Source: Dyella acidiphila | Lineage (GTDB): Bacteria > Pseudomonadota > Gammaproteobacteria > Xanthomonadales > Rhodanobacteraceae | Reading direction: 5' to 3' | DNA: 64,000 nt | NCBI RefSeq assembly: GCF_014863405.1 | Contig: NZ_JACZZA010000008.1 | Span: 124,001 to 188,000, forward strand | In this document: piece by piece, positions 41,756-50,859 of the stretch | Layout of the letters: each line of letters begins with the position of its first letter | How positions within the stretch are numbered: position 1 is the stretch's first letter | The notes under the pieces: generated by a model | The model's input: only the letters and a program-made list of their open reading frames with translations | The model's database searches: none | Told to the model about the DNA's origin: nothing | Position numbers and translations under genes: made by a program

Positions 41756-44341
41756 TCAGAACTTGTACTTGATCTGGCCTTGTACCTCGCGGCCTTCGAT
41801 CGAGCGGGCCAGGATCACGCCGCCGCTGCTGGCAAAGCCGAACAAACGGGCGTTGCCTTCGGTGATGCCGATCTGGTTGGTCATGTTGGTGCCCATGACC
41901 GTGTACACCCAGTGCTGGCCCACGTTGGCGCTGACGTTGAAGCTCAGGTCGTAGAAGTTGCCCAGCGGCTGCTGCTCGATCAGATCGCCGTAGCGGCTGC
42001 CTACGTATTCGTAGGTGATCGCTGCGCGCAGGCTGCCCCAGCTGGTCGGCAGGTCATAGGCCGGGGTGAAGCGGAACTGCACCTTCGGCTGGCGCTGCAG
42101 CACCATGCCGTACATGCTGGCGAACGCGGCCGCACCGCTCTGCGTGGTGTATTCCTGCAGGCCGGTGTTGGTGTAGTGGCCGTCCATGTAGTCGCCGCTC
42201 AGCGTCAGGGTGACGTGCTCGAACGGCTTGAACGTGGTGTTGAGGTTCACACCCTTGGTGCTGGTGCCGTATACCAGCGAGACCTGCTGGCCGAACGGAT
42301 TGGTGTAGGTGTAAGGCACGCCGAAGAAGATGCGGTGATAGGCGTTGACGTCCAGGTAGACCCAGTCGGCCTGGTACTTGAAGCCGATTTCCTGGTTGTG
42401 GATCTTCTCCACCGGCGTGCTCGGCAGGCCGCGCAGATCGTCGAAGCCGGGGAAGTGCACGCCGTCGTTCAAGCGTACGTACGCACTCATATTCGGCGTG
42501 AACTCGTAGTTGGCGCCGAGGGTCCACGACGGTGCGCTCTTGCGGTAATTGATGTAGCTCATGCCCGACGCCAGGTACTGCGAGCCGTTGTTGTACAGGG
42601 TGAACGGATTGTCATCCAGGTCGCCGGTGGCGGTGTTCTGAATGCCGCCGCTGGCCTGCTGGCGTTCCTCGCGGATGCCGGCATCGAACAGCCAGTTGTC
42701 GAGCTTCCAGGTATCGGTCAGGAAGAACGCGGTATTGAAGCCGTTCCAGCGTTCGTAGATCGCCGTGCTCGGACCGCTGGTGAAGCCGGCCGGGCTGCTC
42801 AGCTGGTAGGTGTTGGTACCGTTGCTGATATCGACCGCGATCGGATCCGGATTGCTGATTGCCTGCAGCAACATGTTGTTGCCCAGGTACCAGGTGTCGT
42901 GGTCGTTGTAGACCGCGGTGTAGTTGCCGAGGGTCAGCGTATTGCCGTCGAACAATTCCTTGCTGATATGGAATTCGTTGCTGATCGCGGCGATGCGCTT
43001 GTGCACGTACCAGTAGCCCTGGGTAGTGACGTTCTGGTTCATGTTGGCCGCCGCGCCGTTATTGGCGTAGGTGGCGGACGAGGTGTAGGTGCCGGCCGGC
43101 AATTCGCCCGAGGCGATATCCGAGGCGACCTGGCTGGAGATGTATTCGCCCAGCGTGCTCGGGTTGGCGCCGGTGCTGAAGAACGACACCGTGTTCATCT
43201 GGCCGCCGGTGAAGTTCAGCTTGTCGGAAATCGACAGGCCGTTGCCGAAATCCCAGTCGAAATTGCTGCCGAACATGTGGATGTCGGCACCGCGACCCTT
43301 GGCCAGGTTCAACGGAATGCCGCCGGGGGTGCAGCCGGCCGTATTGCAGGGCGTAACCTGGATCGTCTCGTACTGATCGGCCTTGCTGCCGAAGGTGCCG
43401 GTCAGCGGATTGAAGCCCGGATAGTTGGAGAACGTGCCCTGGTTCGGATTGAGGATCGGCGTGTCGGTGACGAACTGGTTGTGATCCTTCAGCGCGCGCG
43501 CATAGAACATCAGCGAGCCACTATCCCAGTCGCGGCTGATGGTGGCGCTCAGCTGGCCGCCGTTGTCGGCGGGGAACTGCGGATTGCGCACGCCGTCGGA
43601 CTTGCGCCAGAAGCCGCCGAAGCTGCCGTACCAGCCAGTGTCCTTGCCGAGCGGGAAGCCGATGAAGCCGTCGATGCGGCTCATGCCTTCTGAGCCGTAG
43701 GTGTAGCCCAGGTCGCCGGAGGGCGTATCGGTGCCTTCACGCAGAATGAAGTTGCCGGTCAGGCCAGGCTGGCCATTGCCGTACAACACGCCCGGGCCGC
43801 CCTGCACCAGTTCGGCGCGGTCGATGGTGTCGTCGAGGCGGAACATGGAGGAGTTTTCCATGAACGATAGCGAGGACATTGGATACAGCGGCGAGCCGTT
43901 GAGCTGGAAGGTGACGTAGGGTGCGTCGCCGCCGCCGGGGAAGCCGGCCACTTCGATGTTCGCGCCGGTCTGGCCGCCGGAGGATTCCGGATAGATGCCG
44001 GGCGAGGCCTTCAACAGGTCGGCCGCGCTCTTGGGATTGGCCTGCTTGATCTGGTCGGCGCTCATCGAGGTGATCGAGTAGCTGGCGTCAATCTTCTTTA
44101 CGCCGCCGAAGGTGGCCGTGCCGGTCACCACCACCTGTTGCAGGGTGGATGCGTTCTTGGCGTTGGCGGCCTGCTGTGCGCCGGGACTGCTCCTCACCGG
44201 CGCGGTCGTGGGCGCGTTCTGCGCGGACGGCGGCGGAGGCGGTGTGCTTTGATCGGTTTGCTGTGCGTAGGCGGCGCCGGACATCAGAGTTGCGGCGATC
44301 GCCGTCGACAACGCTAAGCGTGCGAGTGGCTTGGTCTTCAT
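41756..44341 (-). CDS. TonB-dependent outer membrane receptor for a sugar
   Basis: The 861-aa protein has a signal peptide (MKTKPLARLALSTAIAATLM, cleaved near AYA-QQT), a Pro/Gln-rich linker, a plug with VVVTGTATFGG, DLLKASPGIYPESSGGQTGA and VQGGPGVLYGNGQPGL, and a 22-strand-type barrel ending in the aromatic KYKF needed for insertion. It imports a ligand with TonB energy. Location between the GH65-PGM gene (60 bases upstream) and the permease operon makes an alpha-glucoside or glycan the likely ligand. ATG 44341 follows GGGGAGAAC, nearly the same leader as the upstream gene has. Confidence 0.9.
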   Translation of the reverse strand: MKTKPLARLALSTAIAATLMSGAAYAQQTDQSTPPPPPSAQNAPTTAPVRSSPGAQQAANAKNASTLQQVVVTGTATFGGVKKIDASYSITSMSADQIKQANPKSAADLLKASPGIYPESSGGQTGANIEVAGFPGGGDAPYVTFQLNGSPLYPMSSLSFMENSSMFRLDDTIDRAELVQGGPGVLYGNGQPGLTGNFILREGTDTPSGDLGYTYGSEGMSRIDGFIGFPLGKDTGWYGSFGGFWRKSDGVRNPQFPADNGGQLSATISRDWDSGSLMFYARALKDHNQFVTDTPILNPNQGTFSNYPGFNPLTGTFGSKADQYETIQVTPCNTAGCTPGGIPLNLAKGRGADIHMFGSNFDWDFGNGLSISDKLNFTGGQMNTVSFFSTGANPSTLGEYISSQVASDIASGELPAGTYTSSATYANNGAAANMNQNVTTQGYWYVHKRIAAISNEFHISKELFDGNTLTLGNYTAVYNDHDTWYLGNNMLLQAISNPDPIAVDISNGTNTYQLSSPAGFTSGPSTAIYERWNGFNTAFFLTDTWKLDNWLFDAGIREERQQASGGIQNTATGDLDDNPFTLYNNGSQYLASGMSYINYRKSAPSWTLGANYEFTPNMSAYVRLNDGVHFPGFDDLRGLPSTPVEKIHNQEIGFKYQADWVYLDVNAYHRIFFGVPYTYTNPFGQQVSLVYGTSTKGVNLNTTFKPFEHVTLTLSGDYMDGHYTNTGLQEYTTQSGAAAFASMYGMVLQRQPKVQFRFTPAYDLPTSWGSLRAAITYEYVGSRYGDLIEQQPLGNFYDLSFNVSANVGQHWVYTVMGTNMTNQIGITEGNARLFGFASSGGVILARSIEGREVQGQIKYKF

Positions 44342-44401
44342 CAATCGTTCTCCCCAACGGTTTGTTTGTGATCGCGTGGCGTGTGCCACGTCGGTTTGCG
44401 C

Positions 44402-47400
44402 TTATGTGGTTAATCGGCTGATGTCGAACGCGGCGACGTCCGGCAACAGCAGGTCTGCCCCAGCCAAAGCCTGCGGCTGGCCGATCCCTACCGCTTTCAT
44501 GCCTGCAGAGTGAATGCTGGCAATTCCAGCCGCGGCGTCCTCCACGCCGAGGCATTCGCTCGGTGCCAGTCCGAGGCCGCGCGCGGCGGCCAGGAAAATC
44601 TCCGGATCGGGTTTTGCATGACGGATGTGGTTAGCGTCGACCACGTAGTCGAACAAATCGGCGATACCGAGCTTTTCCAGCAAAAGCGGTGCATTGCGGC
44701 TGGCCGAGGCCAGCGCGGTTTTCAGGCCCGCGCGGCGCACCGATTCGATCGCGGTGCGCGCGCCAGGCAGCAGATGCTGCGGTCCGAATCCTTCGATCTG
44801 CTGCCGGTAGTAGTCGTTCTTGCGGCTTGCCAGCGCTTCTTTCTCGGTTTCCGAGTAAGTGCGCGCAGCCTGTTCCAGCAAAATGTCCAGCGAGGCGCGC
44901 CGGTCCACGCCCTTCAGGCGCTCGCCGACACTGTCGTCGAACGGAATGCCGATTTCCCCTGCGAGCTTTTTCCAGGCGGCGTGATGCACCACGGCGGTGT
45001 CCGCGATAACGCCATCCAGATCGAAGATGACGCCGCGAAGGTTATGCACCGGCGAAGAAGCCGTAAGCGGCATGTGTACGGGGGTGTCTGCACGCAGGCT
45101 CAGCGGCTGGCCGTAATGCAAAATCTCCAGCGGCTGCCCTTGCGCAAGCGTGTAGGTGACGCCGTTCGCAGCGACGGCCACGCTGATGTGGCGCCCCTGC
45201 CAACGCAGACCGAAGCGGTAGCCCTGCCACGCGGCCGGCAGCATCGGCGCGAAGGCGGCACGCCCCGCCTGCGGACGCATGCCGCCAAAGCCCCACGCCA
45301 CCGCCAGCCAGCTGCCCGCCATCGCCGCCATGTGCAGGCCATGCGAGGTATTGCCGTGCAGGTTGTCCAGGTCCACGCGCAAGGTATCGAGGAAATAGCG
45401 ATACGCCTTGTCGGCATAGCCCACTTCCGAGGCGACGATGCTGAAGGTGGATGCCGACAGCGTGGAGTCGTGCACGGTGACGCCTTCGTAGTAATCGAAG
45501 TTGCGTCGCTTGGCGGCCGTATCGATCGCGTGACCGGCCAGCACGAAAGCCTGCAGCACATCCGCCTGCTTGCACACCTGGTGGCGATAGATGGTGAGTG
45601 GATGCATCTGCAGCAGCAGCGGGCGATGTTCGTGCTCGCCGTCCTGCGCGAATGGCAGGCGCGGCTTGTTGAGGAAGTCGTCGTCCTGCGGAAAGATGTT
45701 CAGTTGCGCATCCACCGGCAGGTACATCGCTGCGGCCGCGGCTTTCCAGGCCTCGATTTCGCGGCTGGGCAGGTCGATCGCGGTGGCGATGCGCTGATAG
45801 TCATGCGGCCGCTGGTCGGCCAGCTTGGCGGCGATCTCCGCGGCATAGCGCAGATGCTGCTGCGCCATGTGGTTGGTGTAGTAGTTGTTGTCGACCAGCG
45901 CGGTGTATTCGTCCGGGCCGGTGACCTGGCAGATGCAAAAGGCATTGCCCTTGCGCGGGTTGTAGTTGCCTACCTGCAGCCACAGGCGCGCCGTTTCGAA
46001 CAACACTTCCGCGCCGCCGGCGACCAGGAAATCCAGGTCGCCGGTGGCTTCCACGTACAGGCGGATGGCGAACGCGATGGCGGCATTGATGTGGTACTGC
46101 GCCGAGCCTGACGGGAAATACGCCGAGCATTCGTCGCCGCTGATCGTGCGCCACGCATACAGCGCGCCGGCGGAATGATTCATTTCGCGGGCGTGGTTGC
46201 GCGCGCGATCCAGTGTGTTGACGCGGTACACCAGCATGCTGCGCGCCTGCGCCGGCGAGGTCAGCGCCAGAACCGGCAGGATGAACGCCTCGGCGTCCCA
46301 GAAATAGTGGCCTTCGTAGCCTTCGCCGGTGAGGCCTTTCGCCGCCGCGCTGCCGCTGCCGTCGCGGCCGGTACATTGCAGCAGGTGGAACAGATTGAAG
46401 CGCAGCGCCTGTTCGGCCGCCGGGTCGCCATCGATCTGCAATTCGGCTTCGTGCCAGAACGCGGCGCAGGCCTTGGCCTGGGCGGTGCGCTGGCTTTCGA
46501 AATCCTGCTCCAGCGCCTGCTCCAGGGTGGTGGCGACTTCGTTGAGCAGGGAGGCTTCGGTCTCGCCGCCTTCCGGCCGCGTCCACGCATAGGCGACGTA
46601 TTTTTCCAGCGCCACGCTGCTGCCCGGCTGCAGCTCGGCGCGGTAGTGCTGCTGCACGCCTTCGCCGTCTTCGATGATGGCGCGTGCGAACTGCAGCCCC
46701 GGCTGCAGCATGCGATGGCGCTGGCCGCTGGCCAGGCGGATATGGCTGTTGAGCGTGCGCTGGCAGATCGAGGCCAGCACGTGGTCGGCATCGGAGGTGG
46801 TGATGCTCAGGCCGCCGGCCACGCGCGCGCCCATGCGCGGATCGTCGCCCTGGGCGGCCGCGGTATTGCTGGCTATCAGCGCCGATTCGAGGGTGATCGG
46901 ACCGCTGTAGTCGATAGAGGTGACGCGGTAACGGATGCACAGCAGGTTAGGCGTGTGCAGGGGAACGATCCGTTCCGCGTCGATCTGCAGGGTGACACCC
47001 GTGGGGGAGCGCCAGTGCAGTGTGCGTTGCAGGCAGCCGGCGCGCAGGTCCAGCGCCTGCTCGAAGGCCAGCCATTCGCCGTCGTCGAGGTCGACCAGCA
47101 TGTCGCCCAGGCGCAGGCGGATGCGGGTGCCGTCGGGGGCGGGAATACGGGTGTCGCTGGTGCGGGCAAAGCCCGGGAAGCGTTCGTGGTACTCGATCGG
47201 GGTGCGTTCCCACACGCCGCTAAGGAAGGTGCCCTGGGTCGGGCTGCCGTGTTCCTCCAGGCCGCCGCGCACGCCGAGCATGCCGTTGGCCAGCGCAAAC
47301 AGGCTTTCCAGCGTGGGCTGCTCGCCGGCCGTGGGGCGGTGCGCCAGCACCAGGCGCCAGGGATCCACGCTCCCGTTGGATGCCGGGTCCGTGGCGGCGT

Positions 47401-47422
47401 TTGGCGCGTCGTGGCTTAGCAC
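44402..47422 (-). CDS. Fused GH65 phosphorylase and beta-phosphoglucomutase
   Basis: The protein has 1006 aa. Residues ~10-780 are a GH65 disaccharide phosphorylase: EGHYFWDAEAFILPVLAL, the general acid near residue 504 in VTGPDEYTALVDNNYYTNH, and GNTSHGLHMAAMAGSWL as phosphate site. Residues ~790-1006 are a HAD beta-phosphoglucomutase: GVIFDLDGVIADT (nucleophile and acid aspartates), ALASASRNAP, HAKPDPEIF and LGVEDAAAGI. Together they would split an alpha-glucoside (maltose, trehalose or kojibiose) with phosphate and turn beta-glucose 1-phosphate into glucose 6-phosphate in one chain. The GTG at 47422 follows AGGGGAGAA; ATG 47440 is an alternative without a site. There is no signal peptide, so it is cytoplasmic. 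Confidence 0.9.
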   Translation of the reverse strand: MLSHDAPNAATDPASNGSVDPWRLVLAHRPTAGEQPTLESLFALANGMLGVRGGLEEHGSPTQGTFLSGVWERTPIEYHERFPGFARTSDTRIPAPDGTRIRLRLGDMLVDLDDGEWLAFEQALDLRAGCLQRTLHWRSPTGVTLQIDAERIVPLHTPNLLCIRYRVTSIDYSGPITLESALIASNTAAAQGDDPRMGARVAGGLSITTSDADHVLASICQRTLNSHIRLASGQRHRMLQPGLQFARAIIEDGEGVQQHYRAELQPGSSVALEKYVAYAWTRPEGGETEASLLNEVATTLEQALEQDFESQRTAQAKACAAFWHEAELQIDGDPAAEQALRFNLFHLLQCTGRDGSGSAAAKGLTGEGYEGHYFWDAEAFILPVLALTSPAQARSMLVYRVNTLDRARNHAREMNHSAGALYAWRTISGDECSAYFPSGSAQYHINAAIAFAIRLYVEATGDLDFLVAGGAEVLFETARLWLQVGNYNPRKGNAFCICQVTGPDEYTALVDNNYYTNHMAQQHLRYAAEIAAKLADQRPHDYQRIATAIDLPSREIEAWKAAAAAMYLPVDAQLNIFPQDDDFLNKPRLPFAQDGEHEHRPLLLQMHPLTIYRHQVCKQADVLQAFVLAGHAIDTAAKRRNFDYYEGVTVHDSTLSASTFSIVASEVGYADKAYRYFLDTLRVDLDNLHGNTSHGLHMAAMAGSWLAVAWGFGGMRPQAGRAAFAPMLPAAWQGYRFGLRWQGRHISVAVAANGVTYTLAQGQPLEILHYGQPLSLRADTPVHMPLTASSPVHNLRGVIFDLDGVIADTAVVHHAAWKKLAGEIGIPFDDSVGERLKGVDRRASLDILLEQAARTYSETEKEALASRKNDYYRQQIEGFGPQHLLPGARTAIESVRRAGLKTALASASRNAPLLLEKLGIADLFDYVVDANHIRHAKPDPEIFLAAARGLGLAPSECLGVEDAAAGIASIHSAGMKAVGIGQPQALAGADLLLPDVAAFDISRLTT

Positions 47423-47495
47423 GTGTTCTCCCCTAGGCATCTTGCTTGGTCTTCCGATCGGCCGCCGGGCCATGGTTGGCGGAGCATAAAAGTGA

Positions 47496-47525
47496 ATGAT
47501 ATCGATATCAAGATATCGATATCAT
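47496..47525. promoter_or_regulatory. Perfect 30-bp palindrome, probable double LacI operator
   Basis: ATGATATCGATATC (47496-47509) and GATATCGATATCAT (47512-47525) are exact inverted repeats separated by AA. Each arm is itself a GATATC-GATATC site with a central CG, so two LacI-type sites may be abutted. It lies 74-103 bases upstream of the GH65-PGM start and about 210 bases before the divergent LacI gene. The rest of the 314-base gap shows no other clear element. Confidence 0.75.
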
Positions 47526-47736
47526 TTGCGGCAAAGCAGCATTTTTCGCAACTGCATACGAATGCACGGGCGTACGGTTGGACGTAGAGGTAGGGTCGGG
47601 CCACACTTGCCGCGTCTAATCGCTGTTGCCAAACCATAAGGTTGGCCGGGTCAATTCTGTGTGGGCAGCGTGATGGCGAAACTTAACGCTGGCGTGTGCG
47701 CTGCCTGGATCGGACATCCTTGAAGGGGTCGTTGTT

Positions 47737-48750
47737 TTGACGGGAATCAAAAAGAAACAACCGCTGGCGCATCGGCACAACCTGACCATGGCCGACCTGG
47801 CCGAGCTGGCGGGGGTCTCCAAGATCACCGTGTCCCGGGCGCTGAGCGAAAGCCCGCTGGTGAACGCCGAGACGCGCGAGCGGATCCAGGCGCTGGCCCG
47901 CAAGCATGGCTACAAGCTCAATGTAAGCGCGCGCAACCTGCGCCTGCGCCGCAGCCATACGGTGGCGGTGATCGTGGAGATGAAGCCGTCTTCGGGCCGC
48001 ACTATGTGGGACCCCTATCCGCTTTCGCTGCTCGGCGGTATCTCGCAGGAACTCACCTCCGCCGGCTACAGCGTGCTGCTGACCACCCGCCAGGGCGCCA
48101 CCGATGCCGCGGTGCAGGCGGCCGACGGCCTGATCCTGCTGGGCCAGGGCGCGCGCCAGGATGCCGTGCGGCTGTACGACAAGCTGGGCCTGCCGATGGT
48201 GGTGTGGGGCGCGGCCGCGCAGGGCGGCGACAACCACATCGTGGTCGGCAGCGACAACCGCCAGGGCGGGATCAGCGTGGCCGAACGCTTTTTATCGATC
48301 GGCCGGCGCAATCCGGTGTTTATCGGCAATCCCGATCACCCGGAGATGGCCCAGCGCCTGTTCGGTTTCGTGGACGAACTGGCCGGGCACGGCATCAAGC
48401 CGCTGCTGCTGCGCCGCGCCGACTTCACGCTGGAATCGGGCGTGGATGCGGTGCGTTCGCTGGCGGCGCGCAAGGTGCGCTTCGATGCGATCTTCGCCTG
48501 CAGCGACTTGCTGGCGATGGGGGCGATCCGTGCCCTGGTCGAGCTGGGTCTGTCGGTGCCGAACGATGTGTCGGTGATCGGCTACGACGACACGCCGCTG
48601 GGCGCGAGCTTCCTGCCGCCGCTGAGTACGGTGCGGCAGAACTGGCAGGAAGGCGGGGTGTTGCTGGCGCGCAAGGTGCTGGGGCTGATCCAGGGCCATG
48701 CGGTGCAGTCGCAGATGATGGCGTCGACGCTGGTGGTGCGTTCCACCTGA
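47737..48750 (+). CDS. LacI-family regulator of the alpha-glucoside locus
   Basis: The 337-aa protein has its helix-turn-helix at about residues 17-36 (TMADLAELAGVSKITVSRAL) and a hinge near YKLNVSARNLRLRRS. The effector domain includes MWDPYPLSLLGGISQELTSA, DDTPLGASFLPPLSTVRQN and an NPDHPEMAQRL loop. It is divergent from the GH65-PGM gene, with the 30-bp palindrome between them, so it probably controls that operon. The start used is TTG after GAAGGGG; an in-frame ATG at 47788 would cut into the HTH and is unlikely. Confidence 0.88.
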   Translation: MTGIKKKQPLAHRHNLTMADLAELAGVSKITVSRALSESPLVNAETRERIQALARKHGYKLNVSARNLRLRRSHTVAVIVEMKPSSGRTMWDPYPLSLLGGISQELTSAGYSVLLTTRQGATDAAVQAADGLILLGQGARQDAVRLYDKLGLPMVVWGAAAQGGDNHIVVGSDNRQGGISVAERFLSIGRRNPVFIGNPDHPEMAQRLFGFVDELAGHGIKPLLLRRADFTLESGVDAVRSLAARKVRFDAIFACSDLLAMGAIRALVELGLSVPNDVSVIGYDDTPLGASFLPPLSTVRQNWQEGGVLLARKVLGLIQGHAVQSQMMASTLVVRST

Positions 48751-48796
48751 TGCCTTGCCGGCGCCTCGATGCCATGCGGCGCCCAGGTGGATGCAG

Positions 48797-50428
48797 CTAA
48801 ACCGTCGGCTCGATCCGCGCCGGTGGCGTCAGCACCAGCCGGAAACAACTGCCACCACCCGCCACGCGCACATATTCCAGCGCTGCCTGGTTCGCCTCGG
48901 CCATCTGCCGCGCCAGGTACAGCCCCAGCCCGGTGCCGTATTCGTGGGTGGTGTAGAACGGCTCGAAAATCTGCGCCGCCACCTTCGGCGCGATGCCGGG
49001 GCCGCGATCGATCACTTCCAGGATCGGCACGCCGTGTTCGCCATGGCGGATCACCACCATCACGCGCGCCGGCTCGCCCGGCATGCGGCCGTAGCGCAGG
49101 GCGTTCTGCACCAGATTCCACACCACTTGCTGCAGCTGCTGCGGATCGGCCACCGCCGCCACCGGCGCGGCGCTGTTGTCGATCACGCGCAGCGAATCGC
49201 CGCCCAGGTCGTTGCCCTGCTTGTATTCCTCCACGAAGCCGTGCGACCAGTCGCCGAGGTTGAGCGTTTCCGGGCGCGAGCGTTCGCGCCGCGACAATTG
49301 CAGGATGTTCTCGATGATTTCGTTGAGCCGGCTGCAATGGTTGTTGATGATTTCCACCATGCGCAGGTCGGTGGGATTCATGTCGCTGGATTCGGCCAGC
49401 AGCTGCGCCGAATAGCGGATCGCCGCGAGCGGGTTGCGGATCTCGTGCGCGATCGAGGCGGACAGGCGGCCGAGCGAGCTGAGCGTAAGTTCTTCCGCGC
49501 GGCGCGAGACCAGCGAGGTATCGTCGAGAAAGATCAGCACCAGCGAATCGTCGTTCGGCGCCAGGCGGCTGAAGCGCGGAACCACTTCCGGCATGCCGTC
49601 GGCCAGCTGGGTGGCGGTTTCGTCGAGCTTGCCCGAGGTGATCCAGTGATACAGGCGGCGCGACAGCTCCGGCGCCACGCGGCCCAGGTCGCGCTGGTCG
49701 GACGAAGGATTGCCCAGCAGCATCCAGGCCGATTCGTTGATCTGGTGGATGCGGTTGGCGTCGTCCACCAGCATCACCCCGGTTTTCATGCGCCGGATGA
49801 TCAGCTCGTTGACCTGCGAAAGATTGACCAGGTCGATGCTGCGCTGCTCGGCCAGCGCCTCGCTGGCACGCAGCTGGCGGCCCAGCACGTGGCACAGCAC
49901 CACGATGGCGAAATAGGCCATGCCGAACAGGCCCGATTCGAGTAGGTCGCGGTCGTCGGCGGAGGCCATGTGCGGCACCGAGAACAGGGTGCGGCCGAGT
50001 ACGCCCAGGGTGGCCAGCGCGGCCAGGAACAAGGCCATGCGCAGCGGCAGCAGCAGGGCGCCGGCCGCCAGGTTCACCGCCAGCATCATGGCGATGCCGA
50101 TGCGCGCGTCGTTCATCGCGGCAATCGCCAGCACCGCCGCCAGGATGTCGCCCAGCAGGGTGGCCAGGATGCCCAGCCAGCCCAGCGCGCGGACCATGCG
50201 CGTGATCGAGATGATCGCCAGCGCGAACAGCAGGTAGCCGCCCGCCACGACGCGCGCCATCCCGATGTTTTCCAGGTGCGGCCAGCCCATGCCGGAGGGC
50301 GTGAAGGCCAGGCCGATATAGACCAGCGCCTGGGCCAGCCGGAAATAATTCAGAAACAGTAATTCGTGGCGGGTTGTCGTGCTGTTGGGCGAATCGGAGA
50401 TCGCGCGGCTGGACACGGGTTTGAGCAC
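48797..50428 (-). CDS. pilS: Membrane histidine kinase PilS
   Basis: The 543-aa kinase has about six membrane segments in its first 200 residues (ending MAYFAIVVLCHVLG), a PAS domain (MKTGVMLVDDANRIHQINES), a HisKA box LSASIAHEIRNPLAAI with His near residue 328, and an ATPase domain (VWNLVQNALRYGRM, IDRGPGIAPKVAAQIF, YGTGLGLYLARQM). This six-helix plus PAS layout is that of PilS, the sensor that senses pilin levels and phosphorylates PilR. PilR lies ~15.7 kb away on the same strand; sucCD diverges from pilS. It starts at GTG (50428); no other start is better placed. Confidence 0.86.
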   Translation of the reverse strand: MLKPVSSRAISDSPNSTTTRHELLFLNYFRLAQALVYIGLAFTPSGMGWPHLENIGMARVVAGGYLLFALAIISITRMVRALGWLGILATLLGDILAAVLAIAAMNDARIGIAMMLAVNLAAGALLLPLRMALFLAALATLGVLGRTLFSVPHMASADDRDLLESGLFGMAYFAIVVLCHVLGRQLRASEALAEQRSIDLVNLSQVNELIIRRMKTGVMLVDDANRIHQINESAWMLLGNPSSDQRDLGRVAPELSRRLYHWITSGKLDETATQLADGMPEVVPRFSRLAPNDDSLVLIFLDDTSLVSRRAEELTLSSLGRLSASIAHEIRNPLAAIRYSAQLLAESSDMNPTDLRMVEIINNHCSRLNEIIENILQLSRRERSRPETLNLGDWSHGFVEEYKQGNDLGGDSLRVIDNSAAPVAAVADPQQLQQVVWNLVQNALRYGRMPGEPARVMVVIRHGEHGVPILEVIDRGPGIAPKVAAQIFEPFYTTHEYGTGLGLYLARQMAEANQAALEYVRVAGGGSCFRLVLTPPARIEPTV

Positions 50429-50806
50429 TCACGAACAACTGGGGGTTACGCCCTCATCCTGCCCGGGGTCGGGCGGGGCGAGGGGCCGGTTTTGCAATAG
50501 GACAACATCGAAGCGGACTCCGATGCGCCACTTTCGCAAGATTGGCCGCAGTCCTCAATCCTTCGTTGGGGGAGGCTGCCGGGAGGCGCAATTGGAAGGG
50601 CGGCGCGAGCTTGCGTCGGTCTTGCAATCTTGTTTCTGAAGGCCGGGACGGACAACGGCGGCAGGCGATTCTTGCGCGCCCCTTTCCATCAGAGGCCGCT
50701 TCCGCGAAAATACCGGGCCGTATTGCGCGGTTTTCGCCATGTTGACCCATGGCCGCGGCGCACTGCACGCGGGTAGTGCGTCCCACCGCCGTCCGTTCTC
50801 CCAAGT

Positions 50807-50836
50807 CCGTGCACGCTCACGCACGGGCTCGATTTT
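50807..50836 (+). promoter_or_regulatory. Terminator-like hairpin in the sucC leader
   Basis: CCGTGC and GCACGG pair around an 8-base loop and are followed by GCTCGATTTTT, 24 bases before the sucC start codon. It could attenuate or time sucCD translation. The 431-base gap between pilS and sucC otherwise shows only ordinary GC-rich sequence, with no gene seen. Confidence 0.4.
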
Positions 50837-50859
50837 TCCCCATTCACTCGAGGTATCGA

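Noticed and set aside
33126-48796. Mobile element carrying the sugar locus
   Set aside because: No transposase, integrase, tRNA or flanking direct repeat was seen at the edges; the split of pilS and pilR is real, but the mechanism is unknown.
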